Positions 27,527 through 39,559 are shown, numbered from the stretch's first letter. The stretch is DNA of 64,000 bases from an uncultured Muribaculaceae bacterium (GCA_910588245.1 CAJUQP010000004.1:62001-126000); one strand, 5' to 3'. Notes: generated by a model not told the origin, from the sequence alone. Made by a program: numbers and translations.

Positions 27527-27582
27527 CTGACAGCAGTCATCCCCGCGTCATGGAATCATGAGGCGGGGATGATTGCTGTCAG
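27527..27582. terminator. Bidirectional terminator between hutH and the outer-membrane barrel gene
   Basis: A 20-bp stem (27527-27546 and 27563-27582) with one G-U pair and a 16-nt loop. It serves convergent genes; its right arm covers the stop codon (27579-27581) of the minus-strand gene. Confidence 0.88.
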
Positions 27583-30155
27583 AAGCGGACCTGCAGGGAG
27601 AGGAGTATGTTGCGCGGACGCAACCGGAAGGAATACTCAGACCTCGACAGGGTACCGTAGTTTACATATTCATATCTTCGCCGGTCAAGGAGGTTGTTGG
27701 CAGTCAGCGAAAGTCGGACCTTGCCGTTAATCCTCCATGTGGCGGAAGCATCGAAAAGAAGGAGATTCGAGACGCTGCTGTCAGGGAAACGTGTGAGAAA
27801 GTGTTCCCCTCCTGCGGTGAAATCCAGATAATCCACAGGCAGCACAGTCAGAAAAAGATTCTGAGAGAATGAATGGCTCGCATTCCCTTTTCCATGGAAA
27901 CAGAGTCGCGACCAGGTATATGACGCCTCATAGTTCAGCGAAAGCCATTTCACTATATTACCTTTGAAATATGGCTTAACATTGACGGAAGACTGACGGA
28001 AAGGCACTACTGCGTCATCTCGCATAGTAGAGGCTGATGTAAACGACGATCTCACGTCGAACCCCGTCACCATACGGCTTCGTCCAAGCCCTTTGCTCAA
28101 ACCTGCATTGAAATACCATGACCGCGAACCCGACGCTTTTTCCGAGAATGTCGATATGACGAAATCTTCGACAAACACCTGGTTTGACATAACTCCCCAT
28201 CTCTGATAATTGTAGGAGGCGGAGGCATTCATGAACAGAGACTTCAAGGGATTGCGGTAACGATAACTCAGCGTGATTCCTACACTCCTGTCGCGGCCGC
28301 GGGTATCACCTGCGATAAAAAGGTTGCGATAGTCTGACATGACAGGCAGATCCATCTCCATGTATGGTTTTGGCGATCCAAGTCTGTAGGCCAACGTACC
28401 AGAAAATTCTGATCTTGAGGTCAGTTGTTTGCGCACATACAGCCTCGGAAGGAGATCGAGATAATCATGCTGTCCGTCTATGCTTTGATGTCGCCATCGG
28501 AACAGTGAACCCAACGAGCACCGCCAGCCATCGCGCTCATATTCCACGCTCGGAGTAGCATACAGGCTCGAGATGAAAGCGTTGCAGACACCTGAATTGT
28601 CGAACGCTCCCATTCCATTCAGGGAGACGTCTGTGCGATGCCAGTCGATATCCACTCCCCCCTCAATATAAAGCTTCCAGAACCGATGGAATTTTCCGAA
28701 TTTTGTTTCAGTGGTGGAGCGGAGATCTGTCGTGCCGAGTCTCTGGGAAGCATTCTCGTTTCCTTCCACAGTGAGCCTGTCGGGTGAATGGTTAAACGAG
28801 TTACGCGAGGTAAGTGTGAACACATTCCTGTCATTACGCTTCACAAGCTTAAGATCGTTCACAGCAGAAAGACTGTGACGCACCACACGCTGATTGAGAT
28901 CAAATGAGCCTGTTATAGTCGACACTGCGTTGTCCCACACCGATGAGACGTTTAGCTTATCCTTGAGATAGTATCCGCTTTTGTTCACCTCCGCATTAAA
29001 CTGGGCTGAGAGATCATGGCTGCGGGTGCGCAAAGCATCGTCCTGCAGGAAAGACGGTATCACGTCGCTGAAATAATCGGTGGCCGTGCGGGAACTGTAG
29101 TCAAGTCGGTCGCCCATATAATTGAGTTTAAACCGCATCGATGTGTCGCCCTTCCGCCATGACGAGATACCATTGGCTATCCAGGAGAGATTGTCTCTCG
29201 TGCGCTTCTCAGATAGAGGAGCGTTGACAGCATCGGCGGTTATATATTCCCGCCAGAGATTTTCAGGATCACCTGAGGGAAACATCCCGTCGAAATCATG
29301 TTCTCTGATCTGAGATGCGGGATTCCAGCCGGTATTGTCACCCTTGAGAGTGAAGACATTCTGCACCTTCGACGCCAGGCGCATGGTGAAAATTGAACCA
29401 CTGTAGAGCAACGGTTCATATCCCATAGCCGCCTGCCCTACCCCGACCCATCGACTGCGCGCATCTTCCTTCAGCCGAAGATTGATGCCGGCCTCCTCGG
29501 GAAATTCAATCCCTTCGAGAGCCTTGACAGGCTGGTGGTTTTCCATTATCTCTACCGACTTCACATCCTTATGCGAGATATTGTTTGCTGCCAGACCATA
29601 TTGGCCACTTATGAAGTCGTTGCCATCGAGATAGAACCGGTTGATAGGCTTCCCCTGATACTTTATTGTGCCATCATCCTCCACCTTTATTCCCGGCAGA
29701 CGTTTTATGACATCAATAATGGCATTGTCTTTTGCATTGGCATAGCGTCCCACATTAAAGACCAATGTGTCGCCACGCGCATATATATCAGGAGCATCGA
29801 CCACGACATCATTCAGACGGGTAGCCTTCGGCGTAAGCCTTATCTCATGCAGATCGGTATCCCGAGCCACACATAGCATCTCATAACCCATGCATCTGAA
29901 TGATAATGAATCTATATGAGCAGGCGCGGCTATTGAGAAAACACCATCCTTACCGGTAGAACCAAACGACAGAACTTTCCCGGTCTTTCCAAGTGCCTTT
30001 ACCACCACGCCGGCTATGGCATCTCCGGTCTCTCCGTCAATCACTTTGCCACGCAGACGCCCGGTCTCTTCCGCCGAGGCTGTCCGTATTGCGGATATGG
30101 CGCACCACAGAAACGGCAGTAGCGCCATTATTAAGGATGAGCGCATATTTTTCAT
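27579..30155 (-). CDS. TonB-receptor-like outer-membrane beta-barrel protein
   Basis: An 858-residue protein with signal peptide (about 1-28), a carboxypeptidase-regulatory-like beta-sandwich (about 32-110: GRLRGKVIDGETGDAIAGVVVKA is its start), a plug-like segment (about 120-230, with VIKRLPGIKVEDDGTI) and a long C-terminal barrel ending in an aromatic residue (LLSLQVRF). This is the OMP_b-brl_3 layout common in Bacteroidota. It is translationally coupled (4-bp overlap) to the upstream GLPGLI gene and may export, import or sense a peptide. No SusD partner is present, so it is not a typical glycan locus. Confidence 0.85.
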   Translation of the reverse strand: MKNMRSSLIMALLPFLWCAISAIRTASAEETGRLRGKVIDGETGDAIAGVVVKALGKTGKVLSFGSTGKDGVFSIAAPAHIDSLSFRCMGYEMLCVARDTDLHEIRLTPKATRLNDVVVDAPDIYARGDTLVFNVGRYANAKDNAIIDVIKRLPGIKVEDDGTIKYQGKPINRFYLDGNDFISGQYGLAANNISHKDVKSVEIMENHQPVKALEGIEFPEEAGINLRLKEDARSRWVGVGQAAMGYEPLLYSGSIFTMRLASKVQNVFTLKGDNTGWNPASQIREHDFDGMFPSGDPENLWREYITADAVNAPLSEKRTRDNLSWIANGISSWRKGDTSMRFKLNYMGDRLDYSSRTATDYFSDVIPSFLQDDALRTRSHDLSAQFNAEVNKSGYYLKDKLNVSSVWDNAVSTITGSFDLNQRVVRHSLSAVNDLKLVKRNDRNVFTLTSRNSFNHSPDRLTVEGNENASQRLGTTDLRSTTETKFGKFHRFWKLYIEGGVDIDWHRTDVSLNGMGAFDNSGVCNAFISSLYATPSVEYERDGWRCSLGSLFRWRHQSIDGQHDYLDLLPRLYVRKQLTSRSEFSGTLAYRLGSPKPYMEMDLPVMSDYRNLFIAGDTRGRDRSVGITLSYRYRNPLKSLFMNASASYNYQRWGVMSNQVFVEDFVISTFSEKASGSRSWYFNAGLSKGLGRSRMVTGFDVRSSFTSASTMRDDAVVPFRQSSVNVKPYFKGNIVKWLSLNYEASYTWSRLCFHGKGNASHSFSQNLFLTVLPVDYLDFTAGGEHFLTRFPDSSVSNLLLFDASATWRINGKVRLSLTANNLLDRRRYEYVNYGTLSRSEYSFRLRPRNILLSLQVRF

Positions 30156-31033
30156 TCCCTCCAGTCCCTTTCTATATAGTCAAACTGCAGATCGATGGGA
30201 TCGTATGCATCGAGCGAAGGATTACCGGCCTCGTCGGTAACGGTCACATGTCCTCCTGTGGTAGCCTCAAAATATGCATATGGATTTATCTCATAGTTAT
30301 ACTTCGCATCGTAGAATTTCCTACGCCCTGTCACGTTATATGGTACTTTATATAACGTGATCGGACGTGACGCCTCCGACTTTATACCGATACATTCAAA
30401 GGAATACTCTCCCTTGCTGTCCTCGGCTTTCATGATAAGTCCCGGAAGTCCCTGCAGTTTCCACGGGCCATCCATCACGGGGATTTCCTCAGCATAGAAA
30501 GCCCTCCATTCCCTGCCTCTGAAGGTGCATTTCGCCAAACGGCATTCATATCCGAGCACATTGGCCACGCTGTCGGTAAATTCCCAGTCGAACGTCGGCG
30601 TATCCTCCTCGTAGCGGAACCAGTCCTGACACACTTTCTCCACCTGCGTCAGCTTTCCATCCGGATAATTCTTGTAGATGATCAACGGATCGCCATTGGA
30701 GAGCTTTCCGCTCGATGCCGCTTCCATGACCTGATCTACGGTCGACATATTTATGATCGAATCGACAGTAAGATTCTTGTAGCTCGAGAATTTCGACATG
30801 CCCCCGGACGCGATCTGCAGCAGCATCCGGTCTGACGCCACATCCTCATCTATGGAACGCGTAGTGTCGACACAATAAGAATAGTCGTATACAAACTCCA
30901 TTGTCCCGACTGCGAGAGTCTCAGTCTCCGGGACAGTCCCGTTGAAGATATGGAGAGTCCTCCTGACTGTTTTCCCCGAGAGTGTCATCACCGCTGCGGC
31001 AATGGCCACAAACATAAATATCATTTTTCTCAT
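30152..31033 (-). CDS. GLPGLI family protein
   Basis: A 293-residue exported protein with an N-terminal signal peptide and the defining motif GPWKLQGLPGLI at about residues 195-206. The family's function is unknown. It is commonly encoded beside outer-membrane barrels in Bacteroidota. It is the first gene of a two-gene operon, and its promoter must lie in the 166-bp divergent region shared with the histidine kinase. Confidence 0.88.
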   Translation of the reverse strand: MRKMIFMFVAIAAAVMTLSGKTVRRTLHIFNGTVPETETLAVGTMEFVYDYSYCVDTTRSIDEDVASDRMLLQIASGGMSKFSSYKNLTVDSIINMSTVDQVMEAASSGKLSNGDPLIIYKNYPDGKLTQVEKVCQDWFRYEEDTPTFDWEFTDSVANVLGYECRLAKCTFRGREWRAFYAEEIPVMDGPWKLQGLPGLIMKAEDSKGEYSFECIGIKSEASRPITLYKVPYNVTGRRKFYDAKYNYEINPYAYFEATTGGHVTVTDEAGNPSLDAYDPIDLQFDYIERDWRE

Positions 31034-31094
31034 ATCGTGATGTTTTTGGTTTTACTCCGCAAAGTTATGCACTCATCATGACGGAACAGGAAAA

Positions 31095-31138
31095 TAATCA
31101 TTACTCAAACATTATGGAATTATTACTGAATTATTACT
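31095..31138. promoter_or_regulatory. 11-bp phased direct-repeat array, likely response-regulator operator
   Basis: Four contiguous 11-bp units: TAATCATTACT, CAAACATTATG, GAATTATTACT, GAATTATTACT. Units three and four are identical, unit one shares the ATTACT core and unit two is a weaker match. OmpR/PhoB-type regulators bind direct repeats spaced by one helical turn. The array lies between the GLPGLI gene and the kinase gene, which is followed by a regulator of that class. Confidence 0.65.
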
Positions 31139-31187
31139 CTCCGGGAAAATAATAGCGATAAAAATATGACAAACGGATGCTTATTTG

Positions 31188-31195
31188 TAATTTTG
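31188..31195 (+). promoter_or_regulatory. -7 element directly upstream of the histidine kinase (leaderless geometry)
   Basis: TAATTTTG followed by 4 nt (TCAT) and then the ATG at 31200. The next in-frame Met is residue 22, inside the first transmembrane helix, so a later start is unlikely. Confidence 0.6.
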
Positions 31196-31199
31196 TCAT

Positions 31200-32669
31200 A
31201 TGGAAAAAAGAATAAAGGCCTTATATATTATTACGATATGCGCCATCCTTGCTTTTATAGGGATGCAGGTCTACTGGCTCTACAGCCGCTATGAATATTC
31301 CATCAGCGAATATGAGAATGATGCGGAGCAGACAGTGACGGATTTATTTTCCCAATATATGAAGAACCGGTCGGAGGATGAGTTCGATTCAGTTGCTGAC
31401 ACTCGCACGATGGTGAATTACAACATAAATGATGTCAAGAAAAACGATACGCTTAACCGCGTGGCGACAATAACCATCAGACGATTCAAGCCATTAATGC
31501 TTTTAGGAATAAAGGGTGACCGTGAACTTACTGACGAGGAAAATAAACTTGCCTCCAGCCTCGCTATGGACGATCCCAAAGGAGTCACCAAGATAAGACA
31601 TTCGATCGCGGTCAATGACGCCCCTTCTGAAGGAGCCATCTGGGGTGCTTTCAAGAATATGAGCATGGAGTACTGGAACAATCTTAAAGCTGACAAAGTG
31701 GATTCTATACTGGCCAAAAACGGAATCGACGCCTCTACCCGTCTCATAGTGACAGACACCATTCCCTGGAGAACCATTCTGAAAAGGCATTCATCAGTAA
31801 TTTCCCCGACAATGACTATTTCCATCCCTTATTCGGAAATGGAGCGTAAGGTGGCTGAGATCACGTGTCGGATCCATCCGGCTGAGGTGCTCGGGAAAAT
31901 GGCGAGCAATCTCATAGTTGTAGCGGTGCTCTCGATAGTGCTGATCCTTTGCCTCATATGGCAATTCTCCACAATCCTGAAGATGTCGAAGCTTGACAAG
32001 ATGCGTAATAATTTCGTCACCACCATGGTGCATGAACTGAAACGCCCTATTTCCACGCTGAAGATGTGCGTATCAGGCATAGAGAATCCGAAGCTTATGG
32101 AACAGCCCGAGGTAAAACGCGAGATCGTTGCGGAGACAAGAACCGCGCTCGACAATCTTTCTTCATATTTCTCCAAGCTCCGCGACCTTACGTTCAACAA
32201 TGTTGAACAGATACCGCTCAACTGGTCGCGATTCAATCTCCACGATCTTTTCGCGGAATTAGAAAAAGAAGCACGGGGCCCTTCCGACAAAAGCGTGGAA
32301 TTTGACAACAGAATAGATCCGGAGACCGTAATGTATGCCGACAGGACACATATGGCCAACATACTCATGAATCTTGTGGAAAACGCCATTAAATATTCCG
32401 GATCAAGCGTCATGATAGTGGCGCAGGCCACGGTAGACAAGGATATGATCACCGTTTCAGTATCAGACAACGGCAATGGAATTTCACCCCACGACATTCC
32501 ACACGTATTCTCGAGGTTCTACAGGGGGAAAGCCACGTCGTCCGATCTGCCGGGCATGGGTCTCGGATTAACTTATGTCAAGCTGCTTGTAGACGCTCAC
32601 GGTGGTCAGATCTCCCTTGAAAGCCACGAAAACAAAGGTTCCATCTTCACAATATCAATCCCTCAATGA
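31200..32669 (+). CDS. Sensor histidine kinase
   Basis: A 489-residue membrane kinase: TM helix at about 7-27, a periplasmic sensor region of roughly 205 residues, TM helix at about 236-256, a HisKA domain with phospho-acceptor H278 in VHELKRP, and a HATPase domain with N box (NLVENAIKYS), G1 box (SDNGNGIS) and G2 box (GMGLGLTYVK). The signal is unknown. Its gene is 16 bp before the response regulator and divergent from the GLPGLI/barrel operon, which it may control. Confidence 0.94.
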   Translation: MEKRIKALYIITICAILAFIGMQVYWLYSRYEYSISEYENDAEQTVTDLFSQYMKNRSEDEFDSVADTRTMVNYNINDVKKNDTLNRVATITIRRFKPLMLLGIKGDRELTDEENKLASSLAMDDPKGVTKIRHSIAVNDAPSEGAIWGAFKNMSMEYWNNLKADKVDSILAKNGIDASTRLIVTDTIPWRTILKRHSSVISPTMTISIPYSEMERKVAEITCRIHPAEVLGKMASNLIVVAVLSIVLILCLIWQFSTILKMSKLDKMRNNFVTTMVHELKRPISTLKMCVSGIENPKLMEQPEVKREIVAETRTALDNLSSYFSKLRDLTFNNVEQIPLNWSRFNLHDLFAELEKEARGPSDKSVEFDNRIDPETVMYADRTHMANILMNLVENAIKYSGSSVMIVAQATVDKDMITVSVSDNGNGISPHDIPHVFSRFYRGKATSSDLPGMGLGLTYVKLLVDAHGGQISLESHENKGSIFTISIPQ

Positions 32670-32685
32670 CAATCCATGACGCACA

Positions 32686-33369
32686 ATGAAAAACAACCTG
32701 AAAATACTGCTTGTTGACGACGATGTGAAGAATTCGATGTTGCTTAAACGCTTCATCGAGGCGGAAGGCTTCGAGGTGACATATGCCAACAACGGGAAAG
32801 TGGGCCTTAACCTTTACGATGGTCTTCACCCTGATCTTATATTGCTTGACGTCAACATGCCTGAGATGGACGGATTTGAACTCGCCCGCATCATCAGGCA
32901 GAAAGACAAACGCGTGATAATATTCTTCCTGACAGACCGCACCGAGAAATCAGACCGCCTCCAGGGATTCTCCTTGAAAGGGAACGACTATATACCCAAA
33001 CCTTTCTATCCGGAGGAACTGATAGCCAAAATACATGAGCGTTTCGACAGCATGATAATGAATCAAGACAAGGAATTCCTCATAGGAGACACTGTGTTCA
33101 GGCCCAATCTGTCATCCGTGACCTATGCCGGCGAAACCCATACCCTCTCTGTGCGGCAAACCGAGATATTCTCCATCCTCGCCGAGAACAAAGGATACGT
33201 CGTAGACCGCGACACGATCCTCAATGCCGTGTGGGGCGACGCAAGCTATGCCAATTCCCTCGCACTTAACGTACAGATCTCCTACCTGAGACGCCTTCTT
33301 TATGACCCCGCGATAACGATCACCTCCATCAAGAAAAAAGGCTATCTGCTTGCAGATGGCAGCAAATAG
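32686..33369 (+). CDS. Response regulator, OmpR/PhoB family
   Basis: A 227-residue cytoplasmic regulator: receiver domain (about 1-120) with acidic pair in LLVDDD, phospho-acceptor D55 in LLDVNMPEMDG and the conserved lysine in YIPKPFYPEEL, then a winged-helix DNA-binding domain (about 130-227) ending IKKKGYLLADGSK. It is partner to the kinase just upstream. The phased repeats at 31095-31138 are its most likely target. Confidence 0.94.
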   Translation: MKNNLKILLVDDDVKNSMLLKRFIEAEGFEVTYANNGKVGLNLYDGLHPDLILLDVNMPEMDGFELARIIRQKDKRVIIFFLTDRTEKSDRLQGFSLKGNDYIPKPFYPEELIAKIHERFDSMIMNQDKEFLIGDTVFRPNLSSVTYAGETHTLSVRQTEIFSILAENKGYVVDRDTILNAVWGDASYANSLALNVQISYLRRLLYDPAITITSIKKKGYLLADGSK

Positions 33370-33401
33370 CCGTTAGATCATTCCTCAACGTCACCGGATT
33401 A

Positions 33402-34196
33402 CTATTCATCTTCCACGCTATCGTCAAGAGGCGCACCGTTACCCCAGGCACAAAACGTGGATGTGGCAGAGTTATAGTTATATTTAGCAATTCCAAGATC
33501 AATAAGAAAAGAATTGTCGCCGGGCTTGACTCTCGCACATATGTTCCTCTTTCCTGACACACAATCTATGAAAAGCCTGACGGGACGTCGGTTCATCGCA
33601 GACGGAGCACACCCTACGGCCATAAGCCCATCGTATAATTCCGGGAATTCACGGCAAGCATCGTCGAGTTCTGATGCCGGCTCAAAGAAATCTGAGACGT
33701 CCATCCCCTTCCTATGTGTGAATCCGGCAAGCAACCGGGCAACGACACGCGATTTACCCTCAGGCATACCTAATGTAACAAGAAACAGTATCTTCTCCCC
33801 GGCCCTGACCTGCACCGGCGCCTTCGATGCATCGAACGTGCCGGATACAAAACATGTGCCGAGCCCGAGCCCTACTGCCTTTATCACAAAGCGTTCGGCG
33901 AAATATCCGGCCCGCTCATAAGCATCGGGGGTAGCGATATCCACCACTGCCGCAAGATAATTACGCACATTCCTGAAAAGGCCGTAGCTATGGCTGTAAC
34001 GGTCGAAAGGAGCCGAATCATTGAGTATAAGTTGAAACCGCATACCCTGTTCATGACTGTTGGTCATGGAGATCTCAGCCTTAAGTTTATTGACCACGGA
34101 AGCCGGTATCGCTTCTGAGGAAAACGACCGCACAGAATGACGTTTCTCCAGGGCAGTCAGAGCCATGTTTTCAGTTATCATGGTCGCAGGTCTCAT
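33402..34196 (-). CDS. Nitroreductase-like protein (TM1586 family)
   Basis: A 264-residue flavin-fold protein with the nitroreductase-type start (ALEKRHSVRSF), a central AERFVIKAVGLGLGTCFVSGTF segment and the second half-domain expected of the putative TM-nitroreductase family. The substrate is unknown. Its first ATG overlaps the rlmD stop by 4 bp; a shorter start at an internal Met (MALTALEKR) is possible. FMN binding is inferred from the family, not seen directly. Confidence 0.75.
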   Translation of the reverse strand: MRPATMITENMALTALEKRHSVRSFSSEAIPASVVNKLKAEISMTNSHEQGMRFQLILNDSAPFDRYSHSYGLFRNVRNYLAAVVDIATPDAYERAGYFAERFVIKAVGLGLGTCFVSGTFDASKAPVQVRAGEKILFLVTLGMPEGKSRVVARLLAGFTHRKGMDVSDFFEPASELDDACREFPELYDGLMAVGCAPSAMNRRPVRLFIDCVSGKRNICARVKPGDNSFLIDLGIAKYNYNSATSTFCAWGNGAPLDDSVEDE

Positions 34197-35659
34197 TTGA
34201 GTTCAAGCCTTACCACATTCTCCACATGATGCGTGTGGGGGAACATATCGACAGGCTGGACATCCGTCACACGGTATTTAGCGTCGAGTAGCGCAAGGTC
34301 ACGGGCCTGGGTGGCAGGATTGCAGCTCACGTAGACTATCACACGGGGAGCGGCATTAAGTATCACCTTCACCACATCCTCATGCATTCCCGCACGAGGC
34401 GGATCGACAATCATGATGTCGGGACGCCCGTGACGCGCTATGAATTCATCAGTGAGGATATCTTTCATGTCGCCTGCATAGAAAAGAGTGTTGTCGATAC
34501 CGTTCACCGCCGAATTAAGCCGTGCGTCATCAATCGCCTCCTCCACATATTCAATACCTATGACCTGACGGGCCTGACGGGCCACGAAATTAGCGATGGT
34601 GCCGGTGCCGGTGTATAGGTCATAGACAAGCGGACGATTCTCAACCGGTGTTTCATTCCCGGGTTCCAGTCCGGCGAAACGACGTGCCACTTTATAGAGT
34701 TCATAGGCCTGCAGGCTATTGGTCTGGTAGAATGACTTGGCATTGATGCGGAACTTCAATCCTTCCATCTCATCCTCTATATATTCAGGCCCACTGAAGG
34801 CCACGACCTCCTGATCGGCTATGGAGTCGTTAAGTTTGAGATTGACAACATAAAGCAGAGAGGTGACAGCCGGGAAACGGTCTTTGACAGCGTTAAGAAT
34901 CTCACAGATCTTATCATGATCATCCTCTCCGAAGGTAAGGCATACCATCACCTGACCTGTTGAGGCAATTCTCAGCATAAGCGTGCGTAGAAGTCCTCGG
35001 TTCTCCTTTATATTATAGAAAGTGAAGCCGTGACTGTCTGCATAATCGAAAATGAAATTTCTGATCTCGTCGCCGAGATCCTCCTGAAGATGACATCTCT
35101 CGATATGGAGCACCTTGTCGAAAGCCCCTGGGATATGAAAGCCGAGCGCGTTGCCGCTGTCTGAGAACTCTTTCCCAGATTTTATATCTTCCCACGACCT
35201 CCATTTTTTGTCGGAAAAAGTATATTCCATCTTATTTCGGTAGCCCCATTCCCGACGCGATGGAAGCGTGGGAGAGATTTCCGGGAGATCTACCTTTGCA
35301 ATACGCTCCAGAGCGTCGACCACCTGACGCCGCTTGTGGAGAAGCTGCTCACTATAGGGAAGATGCTGCCACCGGCATCCGCCGCATGTCCCGAAAGAGG
35401 CACATGCCGGTTCGCGACGCACAGGAGAGGGAGAGACGATTCGGACAATGTGGCCTTCGGCATAGGAATGTTTCTTCCTGTCGATCTTGACATCGACGAT
35501 ATCGCCAGGCGCGCCATAGGGTATGAAAACCACAATTGGACTCTCATCTGTCTCTCGCAGTCTGACACGCGCTATTGCCTTCCCCTCGGCGGCCACGCCA
35601 CAAACCTCTATATTATGCAGTTCAGGTAATTCTTTTCTTTTTCTTGCCATTTTTGACAT
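34193..35659 (-). CDS. rlmD: 23S rRNA (uracil-C5)-methyltransferase RlmD/RumA-type
   Basis: A 488-residue SAM-dependent RNA methyltransferase with an N-terminal TRAM domain (about 15-75), an iron-sulfur cysteine cluster (ASFGTCGGCRWQHL), the SAM motif DLYTGTGTIANF, and the catalytic motifs IVDPPRAG and VSCNPATQARD. It methylates a 23S rRNA uridine (U1939 in E. coli numbering by RlmD). Start could be ATG 35659 or 35650. The -7 element at 35672-35679 leaves a leader of only a few nucleotides. Confidence 0.88.
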   Translation of the reverse strand: MSKMARKRKELPELHNIEVCGVAAEGKAIARVRLRETDESPIVVFIPYGAPGDIVDVKIDRKKHSYAEGHIVRIVSPSPVRREPACASFGTCGGCRWQHLPYSEQLLHKRRQVVDALERIAKVDLPEISPTLPSRREWGYRNKMEYTFSDKKWRSWEDIKSGKEFSDSGNALGFHIPGAFDKVLHIERCHLQEDLGDEIRNFIFDYADSHGFTFYNIKENRGLLRTLMLRIASTGQVMVCLTFGEDDHDKICEILNAVKDRFPAVTSLLYVVNLKLNDSIADQEVVAFSGPEYIEDEMEGLKFRINAKSFYQTNSLQAYELYKVARRFAGLEPGNETPVENRPLVYDLYTGTGTIANFVARQARQVIGIEYVEEAIDDARLNSAVNGIDNTLFYAGDMKDILTDEFIARHGRPDIMIVDPPRAGMHEDVVKVILNAAPRVIVYVSCNPATQARDLALLDAKYRVTDVQPVDMFPHTHHVENVVRLELK

Positions 35660-35671
35660 ATTTTATAGCCG

Positions 35672-35679
35672 CAAAATTA
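35672..35679 (-). promoter_or_regulatory. -7 element of rlmD
   Basis: TAATTTTG on the minus strand, ending 12 nt before ATG 35659, so the transcript would begin about 5 nt before the first ATG or 14 nt before the second. Confidence 0.55.
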
Positions 35680-35701
35680 GTGATTTTTGCCAAGATTTTA
35701 C

Positions 35702-35709
35702 TAAATTTG
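35702..35709 (+). promoter_or_regulatory. -7 element of ppdK
   Basis: TAAATTTG matches TAnnTTTG, back to back with the rlmD promoter. It predicts a leader of about 160 nt before the ppdK start at 35877. Confidence 0.55.
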
Positions 35710-35876
35710 CAAATGTAAAATAAAACGGAAACAAACCTTTCAGACAGATGCTACATGCAACTGCTTACAATATAACCCGATACTTGACCTTGAATTATCT
35801 ATGTTCCGGAAACTCCTCCCCGTTCGGAACGGGAAATAAAGGTGGAAACACATTTAAAAAATAAATATTTCAACAA

Positions 35877-38594
<2,718 letters not shown>

Positions 38595-38623
38595 TCTCCG
38601 ATTAACAATAATCAGCTAAGAAT

Positions 38624-38665
38624 AAGGGCTGTGATATCGCAATCTGATATCACAGCCCTTATCTT
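38624..38665. terminator. Bidirectional terminator between ppdK and the FKBP gene
   Basis: A perfect 15-bp inverted repeat (38624-38638 and 38646-38660) with a 7-nt loop, followed by ATCTTT on the plus strand. It sits between convergent genes. Confidence 0.88.
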
Positions 38666-38684
38666 TACTGACACATACATTTAT

Positions 38685-39083
38685 TTAAGCGATTCCCCTG
38701 AGTTCAATCTCGAATACAAGTGTCGATCCTCCCGGTATGCCGGGCTGGCTGAATTTGCCATAACCCTGTTCGGCAGGTATGTATATCTCCCACACGTCGC
38801 CGACATGCATTTTCTGAAGGGCAATCGTCCAACCGGAGATAAGGTCGCGAAGCCTGAATGCAGGGGCAACTCCCCCACGGCTGCTGTCGAAAGTCTGGCC
38901 ATCAATCGTCTTGCCTACATAATGAACTGTCACAACACTACCGGGCCCCGGAGATGGGCTATTGGAATCACCCACCTTTATAACTTTATACATCACTCCC
39001 TTTTCAAGAGACGTGACACCATCCTCTCGAGACTTATCCTCAAGCCATTTCCGGTTTTTCTCAACATATTCTTTATTTGCCAT
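38685..39083 (-). CDS. FKBP-type peptidyl-prolyl isomerase
   Basis: A 132-residue FKBP-fold protein with the VTVHYVGKTIDGQTFDSS segment, the hydrophobic IPAEQGYG loop and the closing STLVFEIELRGI strand. There is no signal peptide, so it is probably cytoplasmic, with a basic N-terminal extension of about 30 residues. It is monocistronic, with its own promoter at 39139-39146. Confidence 0.9.
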   Translation of the reverse strand: MANKEYVEKNRKWLEDKSREDGVTSLEKGVMYKVIKVGDSNSPSPGPGSVVTVHYVGKTIDGQTFDSSRGGVAPAFRLRDLISGWTIALQKMHVGDVWEIYIPAEQGYGKFSQPGIPGGSTLVFEIELRGIA

Positions 39084-39452
39084 TATTGTAATAGATTATT
39101 AATCATTTCATCTTTTTCTGACCCATATGCGGGAAACACAAAATTATAAATAAAAAGCCAATTCCGCAATCATATATAGATATCTAAGCCGAATAATCCC
39201 ACCGCAGACCAGTCATCCCTATCGGCAACAAGCCTACCTGTCACAGAAACCTCATAGCAAAATAACCATTTATAATCCAAAGGGCAATCTTTGTAAAAAT
39301 ATATCCGGAATGTTGCCTTTTAAACAACTTCCCAATCTTCTTTACGAGGATAAAAGACTCTTATTTCATTCTAAATAATCAAGTCACTAATTCCGTCGTC
39401 TCAACACATAGCCTCATCGATCTGTTAAGCAATGTTAAATAACGCCTGGAAA

Positions 39453-39484
39453 TTTGGTTTATATCATAAACCGATTTATCTTTG
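39453..39484 (+). promoter_or_regulatory. Promoter with embedded palindromic operator O1
   Basis: TTTG at 39453-39456 and TATCTTTG at 39477-39484 are 20 bp apart, a good Bacteroidota promoter. The spacer holds the inverted repeat GGTTTAT-atc-ATAAACC (39456-39472), followed by GATTTAT. A repressor bound here would cover the whole promoter. Confidence 0.75.
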
Positions 39485-39535
39485 CATCAAATTTAGGGCG
39501 GTAATCGCGAGTGCCGCTTAATTTTTCAAAATTTT

Positions 39536-39559
39536 GGTTTATAAAATAAACCGATTTAT
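39536..39559 (+). promoter_or_regulatory. Second copy of the palindromic operator (O2) in the leader
   Basis: GGTTTAT-aaa-ATAAACC at 39536-39552, again preceded by TTTT and followed by GATTTAT, exactly 80 bp downstream of O1 and 29 bp before the start codon at 39581. Unlike O1 it is not followed by a TTTG -7 element, so it looks like a pure binding site. Confidence 0.72.
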
